NCBI GenBank assembly: GCA_030407315.1
Contig: JALQPE010000297.1
Coordinates: 1 to 64,000, forward strand
Source of the DNA: Asparagopsis taxiformis
Lineage: Eukaryota; Rhodophyta; Florideophyceae; Bonnemaisoniales; Bonnemaisoniaceae
Direction: 5' to 3'
DNA: 64,000 nucleotides
Numbering within the stretch: position 1 is the stretch's first letter; every line of letters starts with the position of its first letter. The notes below the pieces were generated by a model that saw nothing but the letters and a program-made list of their open reading frames with translations, searched no databases and was not told where the DNA came from. This document shows positions 29,562-39,898 of this stretch, piece after piece. The position numbers and the translations under genes are program-made.

Positions 29562-31918
29562 GCTACCCTCTGAACATGTTCACCCTCACATACACCGTGA
29601 ATGAAACACTTGAAGCGGCAACTTTCTGCTCGACATTCCATTATAGCCTTTTTGAGAATTTTGAGGCTCTTGTCAAAGGGAGAGTCAGAGGTGGAATAGT
29701 AACAGGATGACCTTACCCGAAGAGAGAATCCACATGATTCTGAAATATGTTTCAAGGAAGGCAGTATTTCTTGTCTTCCTCGATGTTCCAAAGACCGCAC
29801 AAAACATTCCATTGCAATTCTGACAGAGTCATGCATAGACTCTTTTGAATGTTCTTCGTTACTCTGACTTGCTAGAATTTCATTGTTCCCTCGTGTAGGC
29901 TCACCTCTAGAGACTTTTGGAACATGAGAAGCTCCTCTAGTCACATTTTCCATACCAAGAAGCTCCGAATTATTCATGGAACCTTCCGGTAGAGAAAAAG
30001 TTCCGCGATCTTCGGCGGGAGAACGACACGGAGAAAGCCTGGGATCAATTATATTCTCCTGTACATCAGATTTGTTACCTGTTCTTTCACTATTTCTTTC
30101 AAATTCTCCTTCATCAGAGTACGACGAAAGCAAATTCCCGTCCAGTATCGGGCGTAGACAATTCGTTGATTCATTAGGCGCTCGGGCACATTGCGGATTC
30201 GGACTGCATTTGTTCATTTGATTTCTGCCGCCTTCGTGGTCTTCCCTGATGTCATCAACTGCCATATTTTCGGTTCTCTCACAGTCTTGACCTCCTATGG
30301 CCTTATAGTTAAGCCGACCGTCTTCCTGTCAGAGCTTTGAAAGAATGGCAGACTGCCTGGTTGAGGGTTTAGGAACGTAGTCATGAGAATGATCGTGACG
30401 ACGCTCAACGCGCCACACTCCTCCTCTTCTGTATCGGAAAGCTGTGAGTGTGCATTTGCACTTACATGCTCTATGGTACTCGAGACAGCGCATTCGGATT
30501 CGTACAGAAAAGAAACTACCTGATGACATTTCGAAACAAGTTATAGCGCCAAACATCTCGCCGTGTTCGAGTAGATGAGTTACGAATTTCTCTATACTCA
30601 TTCCAACGTTGGCATATATGCCATCAACAGAAGAGAATGAGTACCAGGCTCGTTCTTCCTTCCTTTGCAATGAAGAATTGTTCGGGGAGGCTGGAAGGTC
30701 CACATCTGCTGGACTTTTCGCTTCATTCCAAATGCTTAGGTGCTTACTTTTGGCGACCATGTCTGAAGGAGAAACCGAATTCCCTGCATCATTCCCATTC
30801 CTTCCTTTGTTCAATTCAAGTTGTATTGGATTAGGGAGAAATGATCGGAAAGATGAATTGCAATGACCAAGAATGGGGACAGTTCCAGATTGGGATTGGT
30901 TTGGTGGTTGCTGAGGTTCATTAGGAAAGTGACTTTGAAAAGGTCCATTACCGTGAGGTATAGACCTCCATACATCTTCGCAAACGATTCCAGGAGAAGA
31001 AAACTTATTCGGGGAGATAACATTAGCAGTCCCGGGATTTTCCAGATCAAGCGATTTTTTTTGGATGCATGGTCTGTCCTGCGACCCACAAATGATCGTT
31101 TCCTGTTGACTCAAGACGATACTTTCGTGCGTTTTAACCAAATTTGATTTTAAGTGGGTCACGGGGAGGGACTTTGTGGTAATGAGAGCTTCGTTGTACT
31201 CATCAAGCGATAAATTGGGTTGTGATCGTCCTCCACCATTTCCTCCCTGTTGTAAGGTACCCGGAGAACTGTAAACTGACATAGGATGAGGCCGATGGCA
31301 TGATGGTTCATTAATCGAGGGAAATGTATACGCCACGGAGTCAATTTGCCTACTATGAGGTAATGCTATGTTCATGTGCCTGCATTGCTTCATAGTCATC
31401 TCCTGATTGTTCCGCTCGAAATGAGTGTTGGGAGGCACTGGGGGATATGGGTTCTTCTGAAGTACTTCCTTCAATTTATGCCCATTAGGAACTACTCCGT
31501 GCGAAAGAATACGTGGAACATTGGATCGTTTCAAGGAACAGTTACCGTGCCGAATCGCAACATTCTGTGAAGGAGATATTTCAGCTGAATTATTGACAGA
31601 TTCAGCTCTGTACACAGCCATTGTATGTTTCAGCAGGGTACCATCGTTATGAATTTTACCGCCCGCGTTTGAGATTTTTCTACAAACGGTCCCGATCATA
31701 TCATCTCTGGGATTTGAATCGGCATGAAGGACATCAGGACTGACATTGAAACCATCTACATTGTGAGTGGAATTGAGATTCATATCAACTACAGGAGAAG
31801 TAGTTGCGTTATGTCTATGATTTGCTCTCCTTATAACATCGTCTTCTGTGATTTCTTCAAACGGCATCTTCGCGAAATTAGATTGACTTACCGTCTTCTG
31901 AGAATCGCTCGACTTCAC
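29562..31918 (-). pseudogene. MULE transposase N-terminal region with zinc-binding motifs
   Basis: ORFs 31918-30329 and 30265-29562 are in the same frame, separated by one in-frame TGA (30331-30329). The first is a long Ser/Asn/Pro-rich region ending in CKCKCTLTAFRYRRGGVW..HDHSHD, the C..C..W..HxH pattern of the WRKY-GCM1/FLYWCH-like DNA-binding domain found in front of MULE cores. The second ends with a similar Cys/His-rich block (ECRAESCRFKCFIHGVCEGEH), suggesting a duplicated DNA-binding module. The ORF begins where the Ulp1 ORF stops, overlapping by a few bases in another frame. A GTAAGT near 31887 could be a splice donor. Confidence 0.6.
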
Positions 31919-32979
31919 ATCGCATTCATTATTTGCTTCTTCTTGGGGCTGTTAGAATCAACTTTTCTTTTCTTTCGATTCTCCACAAATTCATCCTTCA
32001 TCAATTCATCTTCTATTCTTCTCTTTCTTTCGCTCTTTTCAGTTTTGTTTCTGCTATCTTCAATCTCGATCACATCTGCAATTCCGGAACTCCATGGGTT
32101 TTTGCCGTGCTCATACCTAAGCATACAGTGTCTGGCTAGCTTTGAAGCCAAAAACTCACATACTTGAACATCAGTAACTGCCATATTAGCTCCCAAGTTT
32201 CTACCCAGTTCAATGATTGCCTCCACAAGTATTCTTGTACATAACTCACGAATTTCCTCCGAAAGATCACTTCCTGCTGTCATAAAAGTCCTTTTCGGAA
32301 GATCATGACTGGCCGCAAATCTTCGAAGGGAGCAGAGGAAGTAGAATCCGCAACTGAACCCATCTGTTTGGATTCTATAGTTCAATATATCTGTCATATA
32401 ATTTTCGCTATGAACTTCCCATCGCCCTTCAATATCACAGTCTTCCATGAAATCTTTCACGACGGATAGAAGATTCGAGGGCGGGCTGGACGCCATGCTA
32501 TCTCCCCAATAGATCTTCCCCCCTTTGTTTTTGTCATTTCCAATTGCGTATACCCCACCCCAGTGAGATTGTGAGATGTTAACAGCGAAAATCAAGCTCA
32601 TACCTTTTCTCTTATCAATCCACGCATCGGTTAAACTTTCCTGAACTCGACTGGAAATTTTTAACCTTTTACCTGTCCTGTTCCGCATTGCAGTGAGCGC
32701 AGAAAACAGTTGAGATGTGTTTGGACCAAGCACAACCACGTTCTCTCCAAATCGAAACTGTGACAATCCAGAGAGTAAAATATGACCGTCCATCATTTTG
32801 TTACTTCCTGCTTGGTTTATCCAAGCCCCAGCTATGTCTTTCTTACTCGTGATAGACAAAAGATGCATGAGGTATCTGTTCACATGCTCTTCGTCTCCTT
32901 CTTTTTCATATACCTCCATTTCTCGAAGCTTATTCTTGAAGCTTCTAATATAATCAGACTCGTGAATATTAGGATTCAT
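31915..32979 (-). CDS. Ulp1/SENP-like (C48) cysteine protease of the MULE
   Basis: A 354-residue frame from ATG at 32979. The catalytic set fits the C48 fold: His139 in SQSHWGGVYAIG, Asp160 in IYWGDSM, Gln204 in YRIQTDGFSCG and Cys210. Known family members cleave SUMO or other ubiquitin-like tails, but transposon copies are often of unknown target. The C-terminal ~50 residues are Lys/Arg/Glu-rich with likely nuclear localisation (NRKKRKVDS). The frame is intact. It ends a few bases into the start of the transposase ORF, so co-transcription is likely. Confidence 0.82.
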   Translation of the reverse strand: MNPNIHESDYIRSFKNKLREMEVYEKEGDEEHVNRYLMHLLSITSKKDIAGAWINQAGSNKMMDGHILLSGLSQFRFGENVVVLGPNTSQLFSALTAMRNRTGKRLKISSRVQESLTDAWIDKRKGMSLIFAVNISQSHWGGVYAIGNDKNKGGKIYWGDSMASSPPSNLLSVVKDFMEDCDIEGRWEVHSENYMTDILNYRIQTDGFSCGFYFLCSLRRFAASHDLPKRTFMTAGSDLSEEIRELCTRILVEAIIELGRNLGANMAVTDVQVCEFLASKLARHCMLRYEHGKNPWSSGIADVIEIEDSRNKTEKSERKRRIEDELMKDEFVENRKKRKVDSNSPKKKQIMNAM

Positions 32980-33729
32980 TGTAGAGTACTGTCACCTGTT
33001 CTGTTTCAATACGCGAAATAGTTGAATGGGGATCAAACTTTAACAAGGTCAATAGTCTCTGTGACATTTCAATATTCAGCCAAGTAAAGAACAGGTTAGA
33101 TTAATGGATTCTGTGTGTCAGCGGCTCTTTCCACATCTTCATATCCTCTTCGAACGCAAGAAAGGAAAGTGAACAGCGATACATTATCACAATATGGTCT
33201 TCTTTTCTTACCTTTCGTACCTGCGACCCGCGTACCCACACTCTCATTCCAGCGTGAGTTTCTTCTACTGTGTGTGTTTCCCGAATTCCTTTCCAATCCC
33301 CTGAGTGTTTCGAGAGACTGCCGAGATTGCGACTATAGACAGTGCCTGATGCCACTGTCTCTTGGATTCGAGGTCTGGGACATCAATGGAATCGGTCGGT
33401 TTGTAAATGGGCCGGCCAGGACCACTGGGACCCATTGACCGCCGTCCGTTCAACGTGACACTTTCACTAAGCCGTTACATCTTGCCATCATGTCTCGCCG
33501 GCTCGACGAGGATACTTTCGAAGATAGGAAAGGCTACCATGTGGGCGTTTTCTCTAGCCAATAGAGTGTTGTTTGGCCCATTGGAGGAATCCCCTCGTAC
33601 TGACAGGTGGAGAGGGAAGAGCTATGAATATGGACATATTTTAATGGGGAAGAGCGTATCATACATACATCATTTACATCGATGTAGATTGTGCCCTCGC
33701 CATGCGCCCCCGCCTATTTATTTTATGTT
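32980..33729. other. Spacer between the MULE and the Cys-rich gene
   Basis: No recognised gene. Short minus-strand frames (33355-33101 and 33453-33265) have some coding character but no domain and change frame. They may be degraded upstream parts of the element. Confidence 0.35.
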
Positions 33730-34743
33730 CTACTCGTCCTTAACACACCGCTCTTGTCCATAAACAGTTCTCGTAACCTTATCATTTAACGGATCGCTCA
33801 GTTCCAAGCGCCAGTCCGAAAAGTATGACACGCGAACAATCTCATGCACCTCCTTCACTCCGTCCAGTCCGCATTCGTTGAGCACCGTATCGATCGGCAA
33901 ACACCAATACTCATTCTTCGACCGATCTCCGTGCACCACAACGAAACCGCCCTCGACAGTGGCGCGATACGTAATCTTCACAACCATCGTGCCCTCAAAC
34001 GCCAGCAGCGTACTCTCCACCGTCTCCTTCTCTTTCATCCCCACCCAGACATCCGAGCACCCCACCGTCACCTGTCGACTCTCCTCGTACCCGACACCCC
34101 AATTCTTGGCAAATTCCACCTTTCCGCCCTCCACATCCTCGAGGCCCTTGACACAAACCTTGTACTTGATACTCTTCGAACAACTCAGCTTCTCCTCGCC
34201 AACCCATTCGCATCGCACGATGTTGCACACTGCGTCGCGCAGCGACACGTCGACCTCGCGCGCCGTCTTCTGGTGGTTCTGACAAATCCCCGCCTTGATC
34301 GGGCATTGCTTCACCTCAAAGCTCACGATCTCGGTACGCACCGGCATAATGGTCGTCTTGACCTGCTGCCATTCGAAGCGGTTGTACACGTCTCCATAGT
34401 CGGTCGGCGCGCACACGTATGTGTCCGACGGCCGTCTGTGGAAGTACTGCTCGGCGCACCGCGTCATCGTCTCGTCGTCCAGTTGGAATACCGCCCGTTC
34501 GTCCGCCGTGATCGTGTGTGTGTCCTGTCCGTACGCGACCACGCAGCTCTGCTGCAGACTGCGTCCCGCGATGATGTCTACGTATAATCGCCGAGTGGCC
34601 CGCCGCGGAAAGTGCACCATGCTGTCCTCCTCCGTAGTCGCTGCTCCATCCGGGTTCGCTCCCCGCGATTTCGACACACCGTGCACGCTGTTTCGCCGCC
34701 CGTATCCGCGTAGACTAGCGTTCAAGCGCCATTGCGGAGCCAT
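33730..34743 (-). CDS. Cys-rich protein of unknown function, divergent paralog A
   Basis: 337 residues from ATG at 34743, single exon. It aligns along its whole length with the plus-strand gene at 36129-37247: YGDVYNRFEWQQVKTTIMPV / YGDLYKRFGWEQVKTTLVPV, KITYRATVEGG / KVTYRATVSGG, YWCLP / FWCLP, and the end RTVYGQERCVKD / RTVYGNEYCAKD. About nine Cys positions are shared. There is no signal peptide; the N-terminus is basic and Arg-rich. The alternating strand pattern and the TYRATVxGG block faintly recall aerolysin-type beta-rich proteins, but I cannot assign that family. Codon use is less biased than in its partner, suggesting lower expression. Confidence 0.75.
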   Translation of the reverse strand: MAPQWRLNASLRGYGRRNSVHGVSKSRGANPDGAATTEEDSMVHFPRRATRRLYVDIIAGRSLQQSCVVAYGQDTHTITADERAVFQLDDETMTRCAEQYFHRRPSDTYVCAPTDYGDVYNRFEWQQVKTTIMPVRTEIVSFEVKQCPIKAGICQNHQKTAREVDVSLRDAVCNIVRCEWVGEEKLSCSKSIKYKVCVKGLEDVEGGKVEFAKNWGVGYEESRQVTVGCSDVWVGMKEKETVESTLLAFEGTMVVKITYRATVEGGFVVVHGDRSKNEYWCLPIDTVLNECGLDGVKEVHEIVRVSYFSDWRLELSDPLNDKVTRTVYGQERCVKDE

Positions 34744-36128
34744 TTTTGTCAGCTATGCTGCCGCGTCCAACTGTGCGGTCGCACATTGTGCCGTTTTGAA
34801 TACACCATGCCGCACGACTTCGAGTTGTTCTCTTCTGGTGAGCCGGCATAATTGCTGCCGAATATGATAGATGCTTGGGCTGCGCGTGTAGTAGGCGGCA
34901 TGCTTTCCGATTCCGCATCCTACTGTGGCAAATGTATTGTTGTAGATATGTGTTGCTTGCAGTTTGTTATTACAGTATTTGCCAGAGCGCGTGTCCTGTA
35001 CAGAATTGCATTTTCTAGTATCTTACGTACTGTATATGTTAAATCCGAGAACGAGATTATGCGCTACCTCTAAAATACGTATTTTAACTCCGTTTTTGTT
35101 CCACTCGTCTCTTTCCACTGTTCAGAACACTGCGTAGCCACCATATCCTGGCCATGTGTCATCGGACACAATTTCACAAACTGCAAGAACATTGTTGTAC
35201 CCAATCGGTAGATTTGCCTCATCCTGCTGTGCACTTATTGACAAATCTTTTCATGCCAAGTTCATTGCCTACGGTGCACGTTCACGCGCTACAATCCAAT
35301 TGTTCATACGTTTTTTTTCGTGTACTGATGGGCGTCACCATAGAGTTCAAGGTGTTGATTACTTGTATTAAACTTGGCTTCAGGTTCTCGAACCAGCTCT
35401 TGAAGCAACTCTTCACGGAAATAAACAAATTTGACCACCAGACGTCAGCATCTTGTTTCCACTGTATTCTTATGTATATAAATTTGTTGATGACGCTGGC
35501 CCTTCGCCGAACAACGCAAGGGCCGAAACGTTTTAGCTCCCCTTATTCGTTTTCATCGCTTGTGCATATGCTCTTTCATCTTTGCGTGTTATGCATACAG
35601 TTTTATTCATGAACGCAAATGGGCATCTAGAAACCAGACAAAAAGTTGATATTTGTCTGTCATGGTAAGTATCGCTGAAAAGAGTTTGGAAGTAAAATCC
35701 TTTACAGCCATAATGCCATATGCGTTCGTGCCGCCCAATTACAAACATCCTGTCTACTTCTGTTCGAGTCTTCACGAGCTCACCTCAAGTCTTCAATGGA
35801 ACATAACTTGCTTCAGCCCCTCTTCGACATTACCCTGTGCCATATTTCTGCCACGCAAAACGTTATCGATTCCACTGTATCATCATTAACAATGACTTCA
35901 AGAAACCCAAATTATGAATCATTTGATGATGATGCACACCTCTTTCATCTCTAGAACCTGGTAACAAATCAACAAGGTCGGTTGTTCATTCTCGATTTTC
36001 CATCCGTGACCGAACAGTATATAAACATGCGCTTCATCACAACTTGATACATTCCTAACCAAGTCAATTCACACACACACATTCATTAACCAAGTATTCA
36101 TTCATCTATCAACAACTTGAAAGGCAAA
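34744..36128. promoter_or_regulatory. Shared divergent promoter region of the Cys-rich pair
   Basis: 1.4 kb between two head-to-head paralogs. The right side has a good TATA box about 110 bp before the ATG and a CA-rich leader (ACACACACACATTC). No TATA match was evident on the left side. No other gene is seen. Confidence 0.45.
36018..36025 (+). promoter_or_regulatory. TATA box of paralog B
   Basis: TATATAAA lies 104 bp upstream of the ATG at 36129, within a normal distance for a short 5' leader. Confidence 0.6.
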
Positions 36129-37247
36129 ATGGTCGACACCTACTCCACATCCGAAAAGGAATTCCAACACACTTTCCATCAGCCCGATGGATACAAGAAG
36201 GACCTTCCGAAGAAGGACAGCTTCAAGCATGACTTCCATAAGAAGGACGACACAAAGTATGTTTCCGATCACGACAAAAAGACCCCATACAAGACGGGAT
36301 ATGCTATTGTTGAACCAGACCAGCCCAAGGAAGTCTACAAGAAGCCGTCTGCTCCGCTTGTAGAGAAGAAGAGCACTCCGCTTTGCGTCGACATTGTCGG
36401 GGGTGGCAGTTATGAAGACTGCAGTGCAGTTGCTTACGGCAGAGAAATTCACGTTATCACTGATCATGAGAAGAAGGCGTACAAGATTGACGATGCTGCT
36501 CTGAAGCGAGCAGCTGGTGATTATTTTGGCAAAATTCCTGACGATGGATATCTCTGCAGCCCTACTCCCTACGGAGATCTCTACAAGCGTTTCGGCTGGG
36601 AACAGGTCAAGACCACCTTGGTTCCGGTCAAGACTGAGATTCTCGAATGCGACGTCAAGCCGACTATCATCAAATCGGTCATCTGCAAGAACCACAAGTA
36701 CAAGCCGCAGGTTGTAGATGTATCCGTCTGTGACAACGTCTGCAACACGGTGAAATCTATCTGGAAGTCCGACTACAAGCTGAGCTGCAACCAGAAGATC
36801 AAGTACAACATTTGTCTGGATGGATTGAAATATGAGGACAGCGTGATCGAATTCGAGAAGCCGTGGGGCAAGGAAGCCTACCTGACCCAGGACATCACTC
36901 TCGGGTCTGAATACGGTGTGACGACGACGCTCAAGCCGTACGAGGCTGTTGAATCGCGTCTGGTCGCCTCGTATGGAACGATCAAGGTCAAGGTTACGTA
37001 TCGCGCCACTGTCAGCGGTGGATACACTATTGCCTACTGCCCGAGCTACAAGGATAACGACTTCTGGTGCTTGCCTGTGAAGGGTGTGTTGAAGGGATGT
37101 GATGTGAAGGCCTCGAAGGAAGTTCAAGAGATTTTGGAGATCAAATACTTTGCCGACTCTTGCATCGAGCTCAGGGAGCCTGGCTATGAGCAGGTGAAGC
37201 GCACTGTGTACGGAAACGAATACTGTGCCAAGGACTACGTGCACTAA
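36129..37247 (+). CDS. Cys-rich protein of unknown function, divergent paralog B
   Basis: 372 residues from ATG at 36129 (context GGCAAAATGG). The N-terminal ~85 residues are Lys/Asp/His-rich and predicted disordered (KKDLPKKDSFKHDFHKKDD), without a signal peptide. The remaining ~285 residues align with paralog A. Fourteen Cys are present, about nine of them conserved between the two. Codon use is strongly biased (AAG, GTC, TCC, CTC), a sign of high expression, and a TATA box precedes it. No family is recognised with confidence; the beta-rich look with a TYRATVSGG block is only faintly aerolysin-like. Without a leader it is probably cytosolic. Confidence 0.85.
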   Translation: MVDTYSTSEKEFQHTFHQPDGYKKDLPKKDSFKHDFHKKDDTKYVSDHDKKTPYKTGYAIVEPDQPKEVYKKPSAPLVEKKSTPLCVDIVGGGSYEDCSAVAYGREIHVITDHEKKAYKIDDAALKRAAGDYFGKIPDDGYLCSPTPYGDLYKRFGWEQVKTTLVPVKTEILECDVKPTIIKSVICKNHKYKPQVVDVSVCDNVCNTVKSIWKSDYKLSCNQKIKYNICLDGLKYEDSVIEFEKPWGKEAYLTQDITLGSEYGVTTTLKPYEAVESRLVASYGTIKVKVTYRATVSGGYTIAYCPSYKDNDFWCLPVKGVLKGCDVKASKEVQEILEIKYFADSCIELREPGYEQVKRTVYGNEYCAKDYVH

Positions 37248-37461
37248 TTGTTTGAATGTTGAGTTGGGACTTAGGTTGTCCCCGGGACGTGTTGGATCAG
37301 GTGGGTCTGGATCTATTACAGAGATGCCTTTCTGCAGAAAGAATTGGTAACAGATTGATGAGTTGCTTATCTTTGTTCAATGAAGTCCGAGAGTTGTATC
37401 ACGCAATGTTGGTGATACTCAGCGTGCTTTCCGTCTTCGCATCAAGTCGAGAACAAATACT

Positions 37462-37467
37462 AATAAA
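37462..37467 (+). terminator. Possible polyadenylation signal of paralog B
   Basis: AATAAA about 215 bp after the stop codon of the highly biased Cys-rich gene. Confidence 0.35.
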
Positions 37468-39898
37468 TTATTATTACTGAGAGCAACTGCCTTGTTCGGA
37501 ACGCGACAATTAGTTCCCTCAGCGAGATGTTCTACTAGTTAGGTTACGTAAGAACGCTACAGTGATGTTCAATCTCATTACCAAATAATTTGTAGTTAAC
37601 GTCATATTTCTGATAGCTCGAGTGAGATCTTCAGTTGATGTCTATCACGAGTTGGACCTGAAATGCAGAAGAATCATTTTCATTATGGCTTGTTACAGCT
37701 TGTACCATGAACTTTTGTGTTATCCGTAAACTGAAACATGATTCCTGATCAAGTCAAACCGCTAAAAGTCGGATCAAAGGATAGTAATGACACTTTTTAC
37801 GGAATGGCAATGAATGGAAAATGCAAGCTTGGTTTCGGCCTGTCTCAATAAAAATGATGAAGCTGTTGGATTCAAATTTACGACCTGCTTGCACTGGAAG
37901 CACAATTGTCATAACGGATGTCACAAAACCCGTCCAGAACGGATAATCTTGGCCATAATCAAGAAAATATGTCCTACAGGGGCAGGTTTGTCGCATGAGC
38001 CATAAAAGAGACCATGCAACGCGCACTTCAAATGAGAAAGAGTAGTAGAGCTAGGGACTTTATTGATGGTGGGCATACACTACGTCGGCGGATGGGAGTA
38101 TGAGAGTGTGATGATAGCAGAACATCAGCTGAGATGGCTGAAGTTGAGAAATGGATCAGGAAGAGAGGTTTAGATGGATAGTGGGACGTGAAAGACTTGG
38201 GGCGATCTAACAGAACAAAAGCGGGGACAAGCGTTGAAGAATCGGAGGGAACCTAAAGGAATTTAGGAGTTGAGTGTGAGTCGTAGTAGGACAGCTCTAT
38301 TTTACTTGCTGGAGATATGTGTTGTGCATTCTCTATTCACTCAAACGACGTAAATTCAACTATGCCATCTTCATATATTGTCTTCTGCTACATTTGTCTA
38401 TCATTCTCTCTCTCATATGTCTGCTCACTCATCAATGAGCAATTTGAGCCAATCCTATCATATCTTTGCCACGTTCACAATGATATGAGAAAGTGTCGAG
38501 GCGATTTTTTTTGCTTTCTTTTCTGCCATAGAATTGCTGACGTTGACAAAATCCGAATCCTTGTAACTCCGATTTAGGCACCAATGATAGCCCTTCTTTT
38601 TTATGTACATTATCATACCAGCATATAGCAATTACCTGAGCATCAAAACTTGATGAAGCAGTTTACCCACAAGGTCCAGCTCAGCAGGCTAGAGATTCCT
38701 GTGGAGCTCGGATGTGGTAAAATACGTGGGCGTCCAAGCCAACGGATAAGGAATATTAAAGAGAATTGCATACGCACTGGTTTACCAATCGATACTCCAC
38801 ACAAGAACATTTCAGAATGTGCTGCTTGCGGTAAGTGAGATATTATGTGAATAAGAGAGAGGGCTAGAGTTAATAATGAAGCTGAATCGCGGTGCGCTTC
38901 AAGTTGTGCTACTTGGGTTAGATGACAGAAATCGAATTTTTGACAGGGTCAACGTACAGACCAGATTCCATTCGGATAAAAAACGTGGTCATGCATCTTT
39001 TGGAGGAGTGCCTGGGCACATCAAAAATGCCGGAGCACCGAGCAAAAAGTTGTGGGGTGACACAATGTCGTCGTCATAGCACGCACACTGCAGTGTGTCA
39101 CATGTTTGGTGTCATTATTTTGAAATGAGCGACCTTCACAATTGAGGCAACCCACTTCAGAAAAACTTTCTCTATGCTCTGTACTCATGAGACAAGCACA
39201 GCTCAGATTGTTCCAAACTGAATGATCTACTGTTTGGTCGTTAACAATCAAACGATACCGCTTTCCAGTATCATTGGTGCAACATTACCACAGTACACTC
39301 TTTGCAATTCCCATCTTACATCTTCTTCAGTATTCCTCATTTTCCCTGCATTACGATTTTGTACTCTCACGTGATATCACCTCAGACAATTGCCAACATT
39401 ATTCAAGAGTGCCTGTCAAGGGCCCGACATTCAAACAAACTACATATCACCATCAGGACTCGAAAACTTTCACGCTGTCGATAATCAACCATTCTCTATT
39501 GTGGCCGATAGCTAAATGTAATTCCAATTCTCCCTTTAGGCTCAGCGTTGCGAACAAATTCACAAAAATCAATTTGTCTTCCTTTTCTGCCTCTTGTCTA
39601 TTAGACCAGGGTAATCATCCGCAAACCGAACAAATTCAGCGGCGGCAGATCGGAAAGTATGCGTGCGAAGACCTGTAACGCAAGAAATGCTGCATCCATT
39701 GATAGGAATGGTACCGTTAGTGCGAGCACAGGCCATGGACAGAGGCATACAGAAAGTGCGTGAAGATGAGTAGGAAGCATTGATAGTGGCCCAAATCATA
39801 ATGCCACGCAGATATTACTTTCAAATTTTCCCACCATACTTCAATCTCCGCGCCATCTGCATCTCGCCCAATCCACCCAACGCACCCATCGCGACGCG
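37468..39898. other. Intergenic stretch with one exon-like fragment
   Basis: No complete gene. A plus-strand frame at 38650-38832 (CGKIRGRPSQRIRNIKENC) ends at a strong splice-donor-like GTAAGTGA. Its RGRP..R..I.E.C pattern faintly recalls the tails of non-LTR retrotransposon ORFs. Another short frame lies at 37814-38005. Neither is assigned. Confidence 0.35.

Larger units (their letters stand above)
26656..32979 (-). mobile_element. Mutator-like (MULE) element carrying a Ulp1-type protease
   Basis: The minus strand carries, in order, a Ulp1/C48 cysteine protease ORF, a long zinc-binding N-terminal region, a MULE DDE transposase core, a SWIM zinc motif and a low-complexity tail. This parallels the plant KI-MULE ('Kaonashi') elements, Mutator relatives that captured a Ulp1-like gene. 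Several single-base frame breaks interrupt the transposase, some at homopolymers. Terminal inverted repeats and target duplications were not found by eye. Confidence 0.8.

Noticed and set aside
18463..30331. Stop-codon reassignment (TGA read as Trp) in this genome
   Set aside because: Two in-frame TGA codons occur in damaged genes only, while intact genes such as hemE end in TGA.
15072..33690. Possible shared motif between the short inverted repeat at 15072-15099 and ATCGATGTAGATT near 33680
   Set aside because: Only about a dozen bases match and the flanks do not align convincingly, so a common repeat family is not supported.
36102..37244. 380-codon minus-strand frame over the Cys-rich gene
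   Set aside because: The plus-strand reading has a paralog, a TATA box and codon bias; the minus frame is its shadow.
38650..38832. Exon of a non-LTR retrotransposon
   Set aside because: Only a faint GRP..R..I motif is seen, with no reverse transcriptase or endonuclease nearby.
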